Below, one piece after another: positions 7,404-15,808 of a DNA stretch of 48,085 nt. The number at the start of each line of letters is the position of its first letter. The first letter of the stretch is position 1. The notes under the pieces were generated by a model. It was not told the DNA's origin and made no database searches. It saw only the letters and a list, made by a program, of their open reading frames with translations. Location of the stretch: assembly GCA_003645255.1 (NCBI GenBank), contig QNES01000010.1, positions 1 through 48,085 of the forward strand, given 5' to 3'. This stretch comes from Gammaproteobacteria bacterium. GTDB lineage: Bacteria > Pseudomonadota > Gammaproteobacteria > Beggiatoales > Beggiatoaceae. Position numbers and translations under genes: made by a program.

Positions 7404-8090
7404 TTAGCGAAAAAGACGATTCACAGTCTTATATCTATTCCTCTCATTATCAGGAGACTGTCGTCTATTTTTCCATATTCCCCACAATTGTTCAAAAAAG
7501 TAAATAAAAAATACCAGCACAAAAGAAAGTACCACCCAAATTCTATACCAAGGAATATCACGAATGAACGAAAAAAATCCGCTTTTTTCCTTAACTTCAC
7601 ATGATATGGAAGTGTTTTCAACCGTAAACACTTTACACTCAAATTTTGGCTTATTTTGTTCATTGCCACTAAATTTAAACTTAAATGTAAAACGATTATT
7701 GTCTAAAAACTCAAAATGAAAATTATCTTCATTGTATTTTTTTTCCAAAAAATTTTTTGACACCTTATAGGTATCAGGGGTGGTATTTGTAATTGGTTTT
7801 AAGTCAAATTCTGGATAGTGATCATATTGAAAACTCACTTGCTTCAAATTATCAGGTATAGGAAAAAGTTTGATCATATCAAGCAAATAATTTTCATCAG
7901 CAACAGCCCCCGTTACGACATAAGTGAATGTATCGGGTGTGGATTCCGATTTATCAAATTCTAAAACAATTGGTTTTTCTATTATAAGATACTTTTCTAA
8001 AATATCAAACAATTGAAAATATGCCATTAGAAAACCTAACACAATACCCGCATATTCAAATCTGAATTTTTTTCTTTGATGATTTGGCAT
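7404..8090 (-). CDS. Two-TM membrane protein of unknown function
   Basis: About 228 residues from ATG 8090 (MPNHQRKKFRFEY...); a longer frame to 8147 begins inside a perfect palindrome and is less likely. One membrane segment lies near the N-terminus (AGIVLGFLMAYFQLFDIL) and one near the C-terminus (IWVVLSFVLVFFIYFFEQLW). Between them is a ~140-residue beta-rich domain (FTYVVTGAV, FTFKFKFSG, FECKVFTVENTSISCEV), probably periplasmic. The short C-terminal tail is basic. No good Shine-Dalgarno sequence precedes any start. The ParA-like gene begins about 70 bases downstream on the same strand, so this could be its membrane anchor or receptor. Confidence 0.6.
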   Translation of the reverse strand: MPNHQRKKFRFEYAGIVLGFLMAYFQLFDILEKYLIIEKPIVLEFDKSESTPDTFTYVVTGAVADENYLLDMIKLFPIPDNLKQVSFQYDHYPEFDLKPITNTTPDTYKVSKNFLEKKYNEDNFHFEFLDNNRFTFKFKFSGNEQNKPKFECKVFTVENTSISCEVKEKSGFFSFIRDIPWYRIWVVLSFVLVFFIYFFEQLWGIWKNRRQSPDNERNRYKTVNRLFR

Positions 8091-8136
8091 AATGTTAACC
8101 ATTTTCAACTGAATAATTATATAGTGTTCATCCGGA

Positions 8137-8162
8137 AACAATCCCAAAGCTTTGGGATTGTT
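8137..8162. repeat. 26-bp perfect palindrome
   Basis: AACAATCCCAAAG at 8137-8149 is followed without spacer by its exact complement. It lies between the GspB-like gene and the membrane-protein gene. It could be a transcription terminator (TT follows on one side only), an operator, or a member of the hairpin repeat families seen elsewhere. Confidence 0.8.
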
Positions 8163-8215
8163 AAACTCTAGCCTCGATTTCTAAAATTAAAAACGAATAG
8201 GAGGGCAGGATAGGT

Positions 8216-8458
8216 TCATGGATGTACCTGTTGGACTACAGTTGCTATAATATGGACTTGTGGCGCTGTCAAGTTTTTTTTAGGCCAAAGCAAAACCGTG
8301 AATAAGAGTATATTCATTAACAATATTATAGTTATCCATAGCCAAAAACTGGTTTGAAGAAAAGAGCGCCTTCCTTTATTATCAATATCGTTATTAATAA
8401 ATTGAGCCATTTCACGCTCATATTCCGCTTTTTGAAGGGCATCAAGTATATAAGACAT
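8216..8458 (-). CDS. GspB-like protein, truncated
   Basis: 80 residues starting MSYILDALQKAEYEREMA, the signature N-terminus of GspB/PulB-type accessory proteins of type II secretion, followed by a single membrane segment (FWLWITIILLMNILLFTVLL). GspB normally continues through a proline-rich linker to a periplasmic C-terminal domain that interacts with GspA or the secretin. Here the frame stops just after the membrane helix (HIIATVVQQVHP), so that domain is missing. It may be a remnant or a short anchor-only version. No other secretion genes lie nearby. It precedes the ATPase operon on the same strand, separated by a palindrome. Confidence 0.65.
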   Translation of the reverse strand: MSYILDALQKAEYEREMAQFINNDIDNKGRRSFLQTSFWLWITIILLMNILLFTVLLWPKKNLTAPQVHIIATVVQQVHP

Positions 8459-8611
8459 TATTCAATCCAATCAGTGACTAATAACATGAATTTAAAGTAT
8501 AACATAAAATAAAACACTCAGTGAAAATATCACCAGCAAAAATGTCAATAATGTGATACAATTAAAAGCTCTCATTTAAATTTCCTTTTATCTAAAAAAA
8601 ACGGAAACAAT

Positions 8612-9403
8612 ATGACGAAAAAAACGGAAGATGCTCAGCAATCAGATGATATCCCTACTCATGATTTTTTTGAAAATCTGGATTTAGAAGATGCAGATGA
8701 TCTTGAAGATGCCCTGGATAACTTTATTTTTGCTATCAAATCAGATTACTTTTTATGTTGGGAAGCAGTGGAACAAAAAGAACAGGGGAACTCACTTACT
8801 GAAGTTCAAGATAAAGTTCTAACTAATCTCATCAACAGCAATGATGGATACACAGGTCCCTTTATTTATATCAATGATATAGCTAGGCCCATTGAACCCT
8901 GGTATGAAATTGCCCAAAAAATAGCCTATCATTTTCTTCAAATGCCATTTAGAACTTATGAAATGAAGTATGAAGTCATTTGCAAAGGATGGTCTGTTCT
9001 GTCTGATATTTTGGAAACCCATTGTCAAGATTTATCTTTACCCAAAGGGGCAAAAACGCCGCTAGATGTTATCCCTCTTAATCTTTTACACTATCTTAAT
9101 TTGCAATTTTGTTTTGCTGAAGAACTCACTGGAATAGGGCAAGAAGAAGAATGGACGTTTGAAAATGAGGAGCAATACTATCGTATAGATGACTTTATTC
9201 AACTTTTAAGAGAATACAAGGAAAGCGTCCAATATTTTAATTTCACCTTAGAAAAGTTACTAACTAAGGTTATTATGCCCCCAAAAGATGAAAAAATCTT
9301 TGCTAACTTAATGATGAGCTATTTGGGGATGAATTCACCTGAAGAAAAGCTTGTTAGATTTTTACAGGATGAAAATTTTTCTGAAACTTCATTTTTGGCG
9401 TGA
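8612..9403 (+). CDS. Acidic hypothetical protein
   Basis: 263 residues, no recognised family. The N-terminus is strongly acidic and probably disordered (FFENLDLEDADDLEDALDNF). The rest is predicted to be mainly helical, with aromatic-rich segments (YEIAQKIAYHFLQMPFRTYE; LNLLHYLNLQFCFAEEL; YFNFTLEKLLTKVIMPP). There is no signal peptide or membrane segment, so it is likely cytoplasmic. The ATG at 8612 is preceded by a weak GGAA. It is divergent from the GspB-like gene and convergent with clpA. Codon use is like that of its neighbours. Confidence 0.7.
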   Translation: MTKKTEDAQQSDDIPTHDFFENLDLEDADDLEDALDNFIFAIKSDYFLCWEAVEQKEQGNSLTEVQDKVLTNLINSNDGYTGPFIYINDIARPIEPWYEIAQKIAYHFLQMPFRTYEMKYEVICKGWSVLSDILETHCQDLSLPKGAKTPLDVIPLNLLHYLNLQFCFAEELTGIGQEEEWTFENEEQYYRIDDFIQLLREYKESVQYFNFTLEKLLTKVIMPPKDEKIFANLMMSYLGMNSPEEKLVRFLQDENFSETSFLA

Positions 9404-9414
9404 TTAATGGCAAA

Positions 9415-9505
9415 GGGCAAACACTTATGTTTGCCCCTACATAATCTTTTTCGGGGCGAACCTTTGTTATCGCCCTACATAATGCCCTCTTTGGGGCGAA
9501 CCCGC
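9415..9505. repeat. GGGGCGAACC repeat cluster overlapping the clpA 3' end
   Basis: GGGCAAACA (9415-9423) and TGTTTGCCC (9428-9436) form a hairpin. It is followed by two degenerate direct copies of a unit containing GGGGCGAACC (near 9453 and 9494) and CCCTACATAAT. The last codons and stop of clpA are inside this cluster. It may serve as a bidirectional terminator. Confidence 0.7.
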
Positions 9506-11769
9506 GTCTTCGCCTTTTTTTTTGCTACTTCAAATTCAAATTGAAATTCACCATCAACTTCTTGTACGCGCACATGTCCCCCTTTTTCTAGTTTCCCAAA
9601 CAGGAGTTCTTCAGCCAACTGTTTTTTGATTTTGTCCTGAATCAAACGCGCCATCGGTCTAGCCCCCATTTTGGGATCATAGCCATGTTTTGCTAACCAA
9701 TGGCGGGTTGCCTCATCTATGTCAATCGTGACTCGTTTTTCTTCTAATTGGCTTTCTAATTCAATAATGAATTTATCCACGACATGCCCAATCGTTTCAG
9801 GCGTTAAGGGCTTAAATTGCACAATGGCATCCAGGCGATTACGAAATTCAGGCGTAAAGCCATGTTTAATGGCTTCCGACATATCGCTGGAATGATCTTG
9901 CATACTAAATCCTATCGAAGCACGACTCGCTTGTTCAGCTCCAGCATTGGTCGTCATCACTAATACGACATGGCGAAAATCGACCTTGCGTCCATTAGTA
10001 TCAGTCAATGAGCCGTGATCCATGACTTGTAATAAAAGATTAAACACATCGGGGTGCGCCTTCTCAACTTCATCTAGCAATAGCACGGCATAAGGACTTT
10101 TATTAATCGCCTCCGTAAGTAAGCCGCCTTGATCAAAACCAACATAACCAGGGGGTGCCCCAATTAAGCGGGATACGGTATGCCGCTCCATATATTCAGA
10201 CATATCAAAGCGAATTAACTCTATACCCATGATACGAGCTAATTGGCGCGTTACCTCTGTTTTACCTACCCCAGTCGGTCCAGCAAATAGAAAAGAACCA
10301 ATCGGTTTTTCGGTATTGCCTAAACCGGAACGAGACATTTTAATGGCTTGTGCCAAGGTATCAATTGCCTCTTCTTGACCATAAACAACCATTTTCAAAT
10401 TATTGTCTAGCTTCATCAAGGTTTCTTTATCGGAAAGAGAGACATTTTTTTCAGGGATACGAGCAATTTTGCCGACAATAGATTCTATTTCAGGTACGTT
10501 AATCGTTGTTTTACGTTTTTCCTGCGTATATAAACGTTGGATTGCGCCCGCTTCATCAATCACATCAATGGCTTTGTCGGGTAAATGTCTATCATTGATA
10601 TAACGTGCTGATAATTCAGCGGCGGCGCGTATAGCTTGAGATGTATATTTGATTTCATGGTGTTCTTCAAAACGCGATTTCAAACCTTGTAAGATTTCTA
10701 CACTATCTTCAACGGAAGGTTCATTGACATCAATTTTTTGGAAGCGACGTGATAGGGCATGATCTTTTTCAAAAATACCACGATATTCCTTATAAGTAGT
10801 TGAACCAATACATTTCAGTTCACCTGAAGCTAATCCTGGTTTAATCAGATTGGAGGCATCCATCGCGCTTCCAGATGCGGACCCGGCACCAATAATGGTA
10901 TGGATTTCATCAATAAACAAGATGCTATTAGGTTCCCTACTTAATTGGATCAAAACAGCTTTAAGGCGTTTTTCAAAATCGCCACGATATTTAGTACCGG
11001 CTAATAAAGCCCCCAGGTCTAAGGCATAGATGACGCTATCTTCCAAAATTTCTGGGACGCTTTTTTCGGTAATCAGCATTGCTAAACCTTCAGCAATCGC
11101 CGTTTTTCCGACACCCGCTTCGCCAACTAATAAAGGATTATTTTTGCGCCGTCTGCATAAAATTTGTAAAGTGCGTTCTATTTCACTTTCCCGTCCAATG
11201 AGGGGATCGATTTTGCCCGCTTTCGCCTGTTCATTCAGATTGACAGCAAAAACTTCTAAAGGCTTTTTAGTCGGGGCGGCACCTTTACCATTATGTTCTT
11301 CTTCCTGTTCTGAAGAAAAGGCGTTATTGTCACTATCAGCTTTGGAAATACCATGGGAAATATAGTTGATAACATCTAAACGAGTGACATTTTGTTTTTC
11401 AAGAAAATACACTGCTTGAGATTCACGTTCTGAAAAAATCGCTGCTAACACATTTGCACCGATGACTTCCGCTTTACCTGAAGATTGCACGTTAAAAAGT
11501 GCCCTTTGCAAGACTCGTTGGAAACCGAGTGTGGGTTGCGTTTCGCGCTGATCTTTTAGGGCTAATTTAGGAGTGGCTTCGGCTAAAAATTTCAACAGAT
11601 CTTTTTTGAGTTGGTTCATATCTGTGCTACAAGCCTGCAAAACTTTAACCGCCGCCTTATCATCTAGTAATGCCAATAAAAGGTGTTCGACAGTCATAAA
11701 TTCAAAACGCTTTTGACGTGCATTTTGAAAAGCACTATTTAAGTTATTTTCAAGTTCTCTATTTAACAT
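9475..11769 (-). CDS. clpA: ATP-dependent Clp protease ATP-binding subunit ClpA
   Basis: 764 residues, close to the 758 of E. coli. ClpA unfolds substrates in the cytoplasm and threads them into ClpP. The N-domain (residues 1-145, MLNRELENNLNSAFQNAR...) binds ClpS. AAA module 1 has GEAGVGKT and ILFIDEIHT; module 2 has GPTGVGKT and VLLLDEVEK. The ClpP-docking loop is recognisable in ASIGFSMQD, in the position of the family IG(L/F) tripeptide, just before FTPEFRNRLD. clpS lies upstream on the same strand, 135 bases away, the usual order. The C-terminal residues KTRVRPKEGIM are encoded by a genomic repeat, so the original tail has been replaced; core function should not be affected. Confidence 0.98.
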   Translation of the reverse strand: MLNRELENNLNSAFQNARQKRFEFMTVEHLLLALLDDKAAVKVLQACSTDMNQLKKDLLKFLAEATPKLALKDQRETQPTLGFQRVLQRALFNVQSSGKAEVIGANVLAAIFSERESQAVYFLEKQNVTRLDVINYISHGISKADSDNNAFSSEQEEEHNGKGAAPTKKPLEVFAVNLNEQAKAGKIDPLIGRESEIERTLQILCRRRKNNPLLVGEAGVGKTAIAEGLAMLITEKSVPEILEDSVIYALDLGALLAGTKYRGDFEKRLKAVLIQLSREPNSILFIDEIHTIIGAGSASGSAMDASNLIKPGLASGELKCIGSTTYKEYRGIFEKDHALSRRFQKIDVNEPSVEDSVEILQGLKSRFEEHHEIKYTSQAIRAAAELSARYINDRHLPDKAIDVIDEAGAIQRLYTQEKRKTTINVPEIESIVGKIARIPEKNVSLSDKETLMKLDNNLKMVVYGQEEAIDTLAQAIKMSRSGLGNTEKPIGSFLFAGPTGVGKTEVTRQLARIMGIELIRFDMSEYMERHTVSRLIGAPPGYVGFDQGGLLTEAINKSPYAVLLLDEVEKAHPDVFNLLLQVMDHGSLTDTNGRKVDFRHVVLVMTTNAGAEQASRASIGFSMQDHSSDMSEAIKHGFTPEFRNRLDAIVQFKPLTPETIGHVVDKFIIELESQLEEKRVTIDIDEATRHWLAKHGYDPKMGARPMARLIQDKIKKQLAEELLFGKLEKGGHVRVQEVDGEFQFEFEVAKKKAKTRVRPKEGIM

Positions 11770-11904
11770 GATTTTAGGACATCATTAATTAGGACAGTGC
11801 CTTTTAATATTTTGGATTGGGAATTTAATTGGAATTAATAATTCTTTGTATAAATTATTAATGACCTTTTATCATTTATTTCTTGGAATCATTCGGAAAA
11901 AATT

Positions 11905-12219
11905 TCAGGCTTTTTCCATTATACATAGGAGAGGATGTTGGTTTTCACGCGCATAATCGTTGACTTGAGCAGCCTTCGTTTCCGCAACTTCACGGGAAAA
12001 AGTACCACATAAGCCTTTGCCCTGAACATGTATTTGTAACATAATATGGGTAGCGGCATCTTGATTCATGCCAAAAAAGATTTCTAAAACATGAACAACG
12101 AAATCCATAGGGGTGTAGTCGTCATTCAATAGTATCACTTTATAGAGTGGAGGACGTTTAAGTTCAGGCTTCGCTTCTTCCTCAAGAACATCATCTTCAT
12201 AATCAGGAAATTGTATCAT
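11905..12219 (-). CDS. clpS: ATP-dependent Clp protease adaptor ClpS
   Basis: 104 residues, the usual size. ClpS delivers N-degron proteins to ClpA. Its hallmark pocket is present: [16 protein letters not shown] (Asn-Asp pair and the downstream Met/Val gate) and the [19 protein letters not shown] segment carrying the N-end-binding histidine. The N-terminal tail ([17 protein letters not shown]) is acidic and flexible, as in the family. No Shine-Dalgarno sequence is visible; instead a CAGTTATCAGTTAT-type repeat ends about six bases upstream of the ATG. The gene heads the clpS-clpA pair. Confidence 0.97.
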   Translation of the reverse strand: MIQFPDYEDDVLEEEAKPELKRPPLYKVILLNDDYTPMDFVVHVLEIFFGMNQDAATHIMLQIHVQGKGLCGTFSREVAETKAAQVNDYARENQHPLLCIMEKA

Positions 12220-12224
12220 TGTTT

Positions 12225-12246
12225 CAATTATCAGTTATCAGTTATT
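12225..12246. repeat. CAGTTATCAGTTAT tandem repeat upstream of clpS
   Basis: AATTATCAGTTATCAGTTAT-type units (heptad TCAGTTA). On the minus strand this reads AACTGATAACTGATAATT directly before the clpS start. Sister copies lie at 12811, 21733 and 23418. Confidence 0.8.
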
Positions 12247-12253
12247 ACTAAAA

Positions 12254-12285
12254 AGAAATCCGATTTTTTCAAAAATCGGATTTCT
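12254..12285. repeat. ATCCGATTTTT hairpin, between divergent genes
   Basis: Perfect 15-bp arms, AGAAATCCGATTTTT at 12254-12268 and its complement at 12271-12285, with a 2-base centre. Because clpS and the RDD gene diverge here it cannot be terminating either of them. It belongs to a dispersed family (13421 half copy, 32237, 37598). Confidence 0.85.
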
Positions 12286-12340
12286 AAACCAATTATTATA
12301 TCAATCAAATATTGATTTTTATGTTTCAAAGGTTTCAACT

Positions 12341-12778
12341 ATGGAATTTCAAATTAAATTGGAAGAGTTATATTGTGTTGGTTTATTGCGCCGCTTTATG
12401 GCTATATTTTATGATAGTTTACTATTATTTGCAGTACTATTTGTTGCAGCTGCCCTTGTTTATCCGTTAACCCACGGGCAAATTAGTTTAGCTTTTAGGA
12501 TTTATTTATTGATCATCTGGTTTCTTTACTTTGCATTACCCTGGTTAAAGGGAGGGCAAACATTAGGAATGAAAGTCTGGCGTATTCAATTACAATCTGT
12601 CAATGGCAAAGCACTCAATTGGCGGCAAGCATTAATACGTTTTTCAATGGCTATTATGTCATGCTTAACCTTTGGTTTGGGATTTTTTCATGCTATCGTA
12701 GATAAAAAACACCGTACTTGGCATGATCGCATATCAGATACTTGTATTGTTTTAATCCCCAAATCTGTCAATTCTTAG
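12341..12778 (+). CDS. RDD family membrane protein
   Basis: 145 residues. The hallmark first helix contains GLLRRFMAIFYDSLLLFAVL (the R..D pattern of RDD proteins), and a second hydrophobic segment is FRIYLLIIWFLYFALPW. GGQTLGMKVWRIQL and WRQALIRFSM are the conserved loop motifs, and the HAIVDKKHRTWHDRISDT ending is typical. The protein sits in the inner membrane; the family is linked to ion/compatible-solute transport in some bacteria, but for most members, including this, the role is unknown. AAAGG upstream of the ATG is an acceptable ribosome site. tsaC follows on the same strand. Confidence 0.9.
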   Translation: MEFQIKLEELYCVGLLRRFMAIFYDSLLLFAVLFVAAALVYPLTHGQISLAFRIYLLIIWFLYFALPWLKGGQTLGMKVWRIQLQSVNGKALNWRQALIRFSMAIMSCLTFGLGFFHAIVDKKHRTWHDRISDTCIVLIPKSVNS

Positions 12779-12810
12779 AAATCAAGTTTTTTCAAAAGGT
12801 TTTAGTAAAA

Positions 12811-12827
12811 TAACTGATAACTGATAA
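12811..12827. repeat. AACTGATAACTGATAA repeat upstream of tsaC
   Basis: TAACTGATAACTGATAA ends five bases before the TTG start of tsaC, leaving no Shine-Dalgarno sequence. Complement of the clpS-side copy. Confidence 0.75.
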
Positions 12828-12831
12828 AAAA

Positions 12832-13386
12832 TTGAATACCTGGCATTTTAAACAAGCAATACGTATTTTGACAGCCGGGGGCATTATCGCCTACCCCACT
12901 GAAGCCGTATATGGTCTCGGTTGTGATCCGCTCAATGAAAAAGCGGTAGCCCGTTTACTCGCATTGAAACAGCGTCCCTGGCAAAAAGGTTTAATTTTGA
13001 TTGCGGCTGATTATACACAATTAGCTCCCTTTCTTGAACCTTTAACGCCAAACATCAAAAAAAGAGTATTTAGCAGTTGGCCCGGCGCCGTCACTTGGCT
13101 ATTACCGGCTAAATCTGAAATTTCTCCCTTACTTCGTGGTCAATCCAGCAAACTGGCTGTCCGAGTGACAGCACATCCCCCTACAATCAAGTTATGTCAA
13201 CACTGGGGAAGGGCATTAGTTTCTACCAGTGCCAATATCAGTACGCGACAAGCAGCTAAAACGGCTTTCAAAGTCCGGCATATATTTTGTGATAGACTTG
13301 ACTATATTGTCCCAGGGGCAGTGGGAAAGCGACAACGTCCAAGTGAGATTCGTGATGCCTTGACTAATAGCATATTGCGTTTTTAA
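12832..13386 (+). CDS. tsaC: L-threonylcarbamoyladenylate synthase TsaC
   Basis: 184 residues, near the E. coli TsaC/YrdC length of 190, without the extra Sua5 domain. It makes threonylcarbamoyl-AMP from Thr, bicarbonate and ATP for the t6A37 modification of ANN-decoding tRNAs. Family motifs are clear: GGIIAYPTEAVYGLGCDPL near the N-terminus, LKQRPWQKGLILIAA, WPGAVTWLLPA and the STSANIS nucleotide-binding turn near the C-terminus. The only start that keeps the whole domain is TTG 12832 (MNTWHFKQAIRIL); no ATG or ribosome site precedes it. The product is cytoplasmic and normally essential. Confidence 0.93.
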   Translation: MNTWHFKQAIRILTAGGIIAYPTEAVYGLGCDPLNEKAVARLLALKQRPWQKGLILIAADYTQLAPFLEPLTPNIKKRVFSSWPGAVTWLLPAKSEISPLLRGQSSKLAVRVTAHPPTIKLCQHWGRALVSTSANISTRQAAKTAFKVRHIFCDRLDYIVPGAVGKRQRPSEIRDALTNSILRF

Positions 13387-13420
13387 AAGTACCACTTTAT
13401 TCTTTTTTTTAACTTGTTCA

Positions 13421-13436
13421 AGAAATCCGATTTTTC
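13421..13436. repeat. Half copy of the ATCCGATTTTT hairpin abutting a start codon
   Basis: AGAAATCCGATTTTTC is one arm of the hairpin family at 12254 and runs directly into the ATG at 13437, occupying the place where a ribosome-binding site would be. Confidence 0.7.
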
Positions 13437-14732
13437 ATGAAATACAAATTATTATTGACAAGTGCCATTACATTGGCTTTAAATTCAGGGGCTTATGCGA
13501 CTAATGGCTATTGGTCACATGGCTATGGAGCCAAATCAAAATCAATAGCAGGAGCTTGTGTCGCTATGAAACTTGGCACAATGTGTGCCGCCAGTAATCC
13601 TGGCTCATTAGTGAAAGTGGGCAACCGTATGGATTTTGGCATGGGCTTATTTTTACCTTCACGGGGATTTACGGCTAATGATGATGCTTCAGCCGTTGGA
13701 CCTCCAATGGGTCCCACTTCTATTCCCCCTGGGGAATACGAAAGTCGCAATGATTTTTTCCTGATACCTCACTTTGCCTATAATCGAATGTTAGATGATA
13801 ATAGTTCCCTGGGTATCGCCATTGGCGGTAACGGTGGCATGAATACGGAATATGATAGTGCCGTATTTAGAAACTTTAGCAATCCGATGGCTCCTTCCAC
13901 GCAAGCTTCTTCTCCAACCGGGATAGATCTAGCGCAAATGTTCATGGGAATCACTTACTCTAGAAAAATCACCGAGGAACATTCCTTTGGGATTACCCCT
14001 ATTTTGGTCATTCAAAGTTTTGAGGCTCAAGGTTTGCAACCGTTCAAAGCCTTTTCACTTCATCCAGACAAAGTGACCAATAATGGACATGATATGTCTT
14101 ATGGTGCTGGGATACGTATCGGTTGGTTGGGACAAATCACCGAACGTCTCACTTTGGGCGCATCCTATCAATCCAAAATGTGGATGAGCAACTTTGATGA
14201 CTACAAAGGGCTGTTTGCTGAAGAAGGCAATTTCGATATTCCCTCTAATTATGACCTTGGTTTAGCCTTTAAAGCGACACCCAAACTGACCCTGGCTTTT
14301 AATTATCAACGCCTTGAATACAGTCGCGTTAATGCTATGTCCAATGCTTCTGATCTCGTTTTTATGCCAGGACAAACTTTATTGGGTACTGATGATGGAC
14401 TTGGGTTTGGTTGGGAAGATATGAACGTTTTTAAATTTGGGCTACAATGGGAATATCAGCATAACTTGAGCCTTCGTATGGGTTACAGTCGAGCAGATAA
14501 CCCCTTTCCAAATACGCAAGCTTTATTTAATACGCTGGCACCCGCCGTTGTCAGAACACACTACACTATTGGTTTTGGTATTCCACTTTCACAACGAATA
14601 GAACTAAATGCGGCATTGACTTACGCCCCCAACGAAAAGATACACGGGGTAAATAAAAATACGGGTCCTCAGACAGGATTTATTGAAATGGCTCAGTATG
14701 AACTTGTTATCGGTTTTGGCGTAAAATTTTAG
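13437..14732 (+). CDS. FadL/OmpP1-family outer membrane transport protein
   Basis: 431 residues with a signal peptide (MKYKLLLTSAITLALNSGAYA, cleavage before TNGYW). The start of the mature protein, TNGYWSHGYGAKSKSIAGA, followed by NPGSL, is the FadL N-terminal hatch pattern (NG.W..G.G.....AGA....A....NPA). The rest alternates amphipathic strands of a beta-barrel and ends in YELVIGFGVKF with the terminal aromatic needed for outer-membrane assembly. The family carries long-chain fatty acids and other hydrophobic compounds; the substrate here cannot be told. The ribosome site is replaced by half of a hairpin repeat. A hairpin follows the stop. Confidence 0.9.
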   Translation: MKYKLLLTSAITLALNSGAYATNGYWSHGYGAKSKSIAGACVAMKLGTMCAASNPGSLVKVGNRMDFGMGLFLPSRGFTANDDASAVGPPMGPTSIPPGEYESRNDFFLIPHFAYNRMLDDNSSLGIAIGGNGGMNTEYDSAVFRNFSNPMAPSTQASSPTGIDLAQMFMGITYSRKITEEHSFGITPILVIQSFEAQGLQPFKAFSLHPDKVTNNGHDMSYGAGIRIGWLGQITERLTLGASYQSKMWMSNFDDYKGLFAEEGNFDIPSNYDLGLAFKATPKLTLAFNYQRLEYSRVNAMSNASDLVFMPGQTLLGTDDGLGFGWEDMNVFKFGLQWEYQHNLSLRMGYSRADNPFPNTQALFNTLAPAVVRTHYTIGFGIPLSQRIELNAALTYAPNEKIHGVNKNTGPQTGFIEMAQYELVIGFGVKF

Positions 14733-14743
14733 GTACCTACAAA

Positions 14744-14776
14744 AAACCTGACAGGTCTTCAAGACCTATCAGGTTT
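14744..14776. repeat. CCTGACAGGT hairpin between the porin gene and ppgK
   Basis: AAACCTGACAGGTCTT (14744-14759), one central base, then the complement with one mismatch (14761-14776). Placed 11 bases after the porin stop, so it may attenuate or terminate transcription before ppgK. It has the same 16-1-16 architecture as the hairpins at 17768 and 20843. Confidence 0.8.
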
Positions 14777-14799
14777 AAAGTATAGGAGATTTAAAAAAA

Positions 14800-15564
14800 A
14801 TGACAACAGAAATTTTAGGAATTGATATTGGTGGCTCCGGCATCAAAGGGGCACCTGTTAACATCAATACAGGGGAACTCATAGCAGAACGTCATCGTAT
14901 TATTACACCCCAGCCTTCATTACCAGGGGCAGTCGCTGAAGTGGTAGCGGAAATGCTTCAACATTTTAACTGGCAAGGACCTATTGGTTGTACCTTTCCA
15001 GCGGTTATCAAAAATGGCGTAGTCTATACTGCAGCTAATGTGGATCACTCATGGATTGGTACCAATGGCGAAGCATTAATTCAAAATAAAACCGGTTGCC
15101 CTACCTTATTATTAAATGATGCAGATGCGGCGGGCATTGCTGAAATGACTTATGGAGCTGGTAAAGGACATCAAGGTGTTGTGATTATGCACACATTTGG
15201 TACCGGTATCGGCAGCGCGATTTTTGTCAATGGGCAATTAGTGCCTAATACTGAATTTGGTCACCTGGAAATACGCTGCAAAGAAGCAGAACATAGAGCC
15301 TCTGCCCGTAATCGCACTGATGAAGATTTAAATTGGAAAGCCTGGACATGGCGGGTTAATGAATTTTTAGCGCGTATGGAAGCTTTATTTTGGCCAGACT
15401 TGTTCATTATCGGTGGCGGTGTCAGTCGAAAAAATGATAAATTCTTGCACCTATTACAGGCGCGTGCTGAAATTGTACCTGCTCAAATGTTAAATCAGGC
15501 AGGTATTATTGGAGCGGCGATAGCGGCGGGTAAACAGTTTCAATCAACTGAAGCCTTAGAATAA
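14800..15564 (+). CDS. ppgK: Polyphosphate glucokinase (ROK family)
   Basis: 254 residues, the usual PpgK length. It phosphorylates glucose with inorganic polyphosphate (and often ATP) to give glucose 6-phosphate in the cytoplasm. The phosphate-binding DIGGSGIKG lies at residues 9-17, the sugar-binding catalytic NDADAAG near 107, [11 protein letters not shown] in the second phosphate loop and NTEFGHLE, typical of the PpgK branch of ROK kinases. The C-terminal [13 protein letters not shown] adenosine/polyP segment matches as well. TAGGAGA 14 bases upstream of the ATG is an adequate ribosome site. Large sulfur bacteria store polyphosphate and glycogen, and glgA lies elsewhere in the window, so this is a plausible bridge between the two stores. 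Confidence 0.93.
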   Translation: MTTEILGIDIGGSGIKGAPVNINTGELIAERHRIITPQPSLPGAVAEVVAEMLQHFNWQGPIGCTFPAVIKNGVVYTAANVDHSWIGTNGEALIQNKTGCPTLLLNDADAAGIAEMTYGAGKGHQGVVIMHTFGTGIGSAIFVNGQLVPNTEFGHLEIRCKEAEHRASARNRTDEDLNWKAWTWRVNEFLARMEALFWPDLFIIGGGVSRKNDKFLHLLQARAEIVPAQMLNQAGIIGAAIAAGKQFQSTEALE

Positions 15565-15602
15565 ATTCTAAGGCTAATAGCTAAAGTCGGTTAAAACCGA
15601 CT
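15553..15602. terminator. Two hairpins at the end of ppgK
   Basis: GCCTTAGAAT / ATTCTAAGGC (15553-15574, 2-base loop) contains the ppgK stop codon. AGTCGGTT / AACCGACT (15585-15602) follows 10 bases later. No clear T-run follows, so rho-independent termination is uncertain. The remaining ~200 bases up to 15808 contain no gene. Confidence 0.55.
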
Positions 15603-15808
15603 AAGGAACGTGCCTGAAATCACTTTGACAACTTTAGGGTTGCCCTCGTTATTTAAGGCGGATAGGTGCACTTGCTGAATATACATAAAAACTTAAAAAA
15701 GCTTGTATTTTTATTTTTTATGTTAAAATGCTATTCCAGAGTAATAGAGAAATTGTTTCATGACCATTCCTAACCCAATTCTGAACACCTATAATTTGCT
15801 GAATTGAA

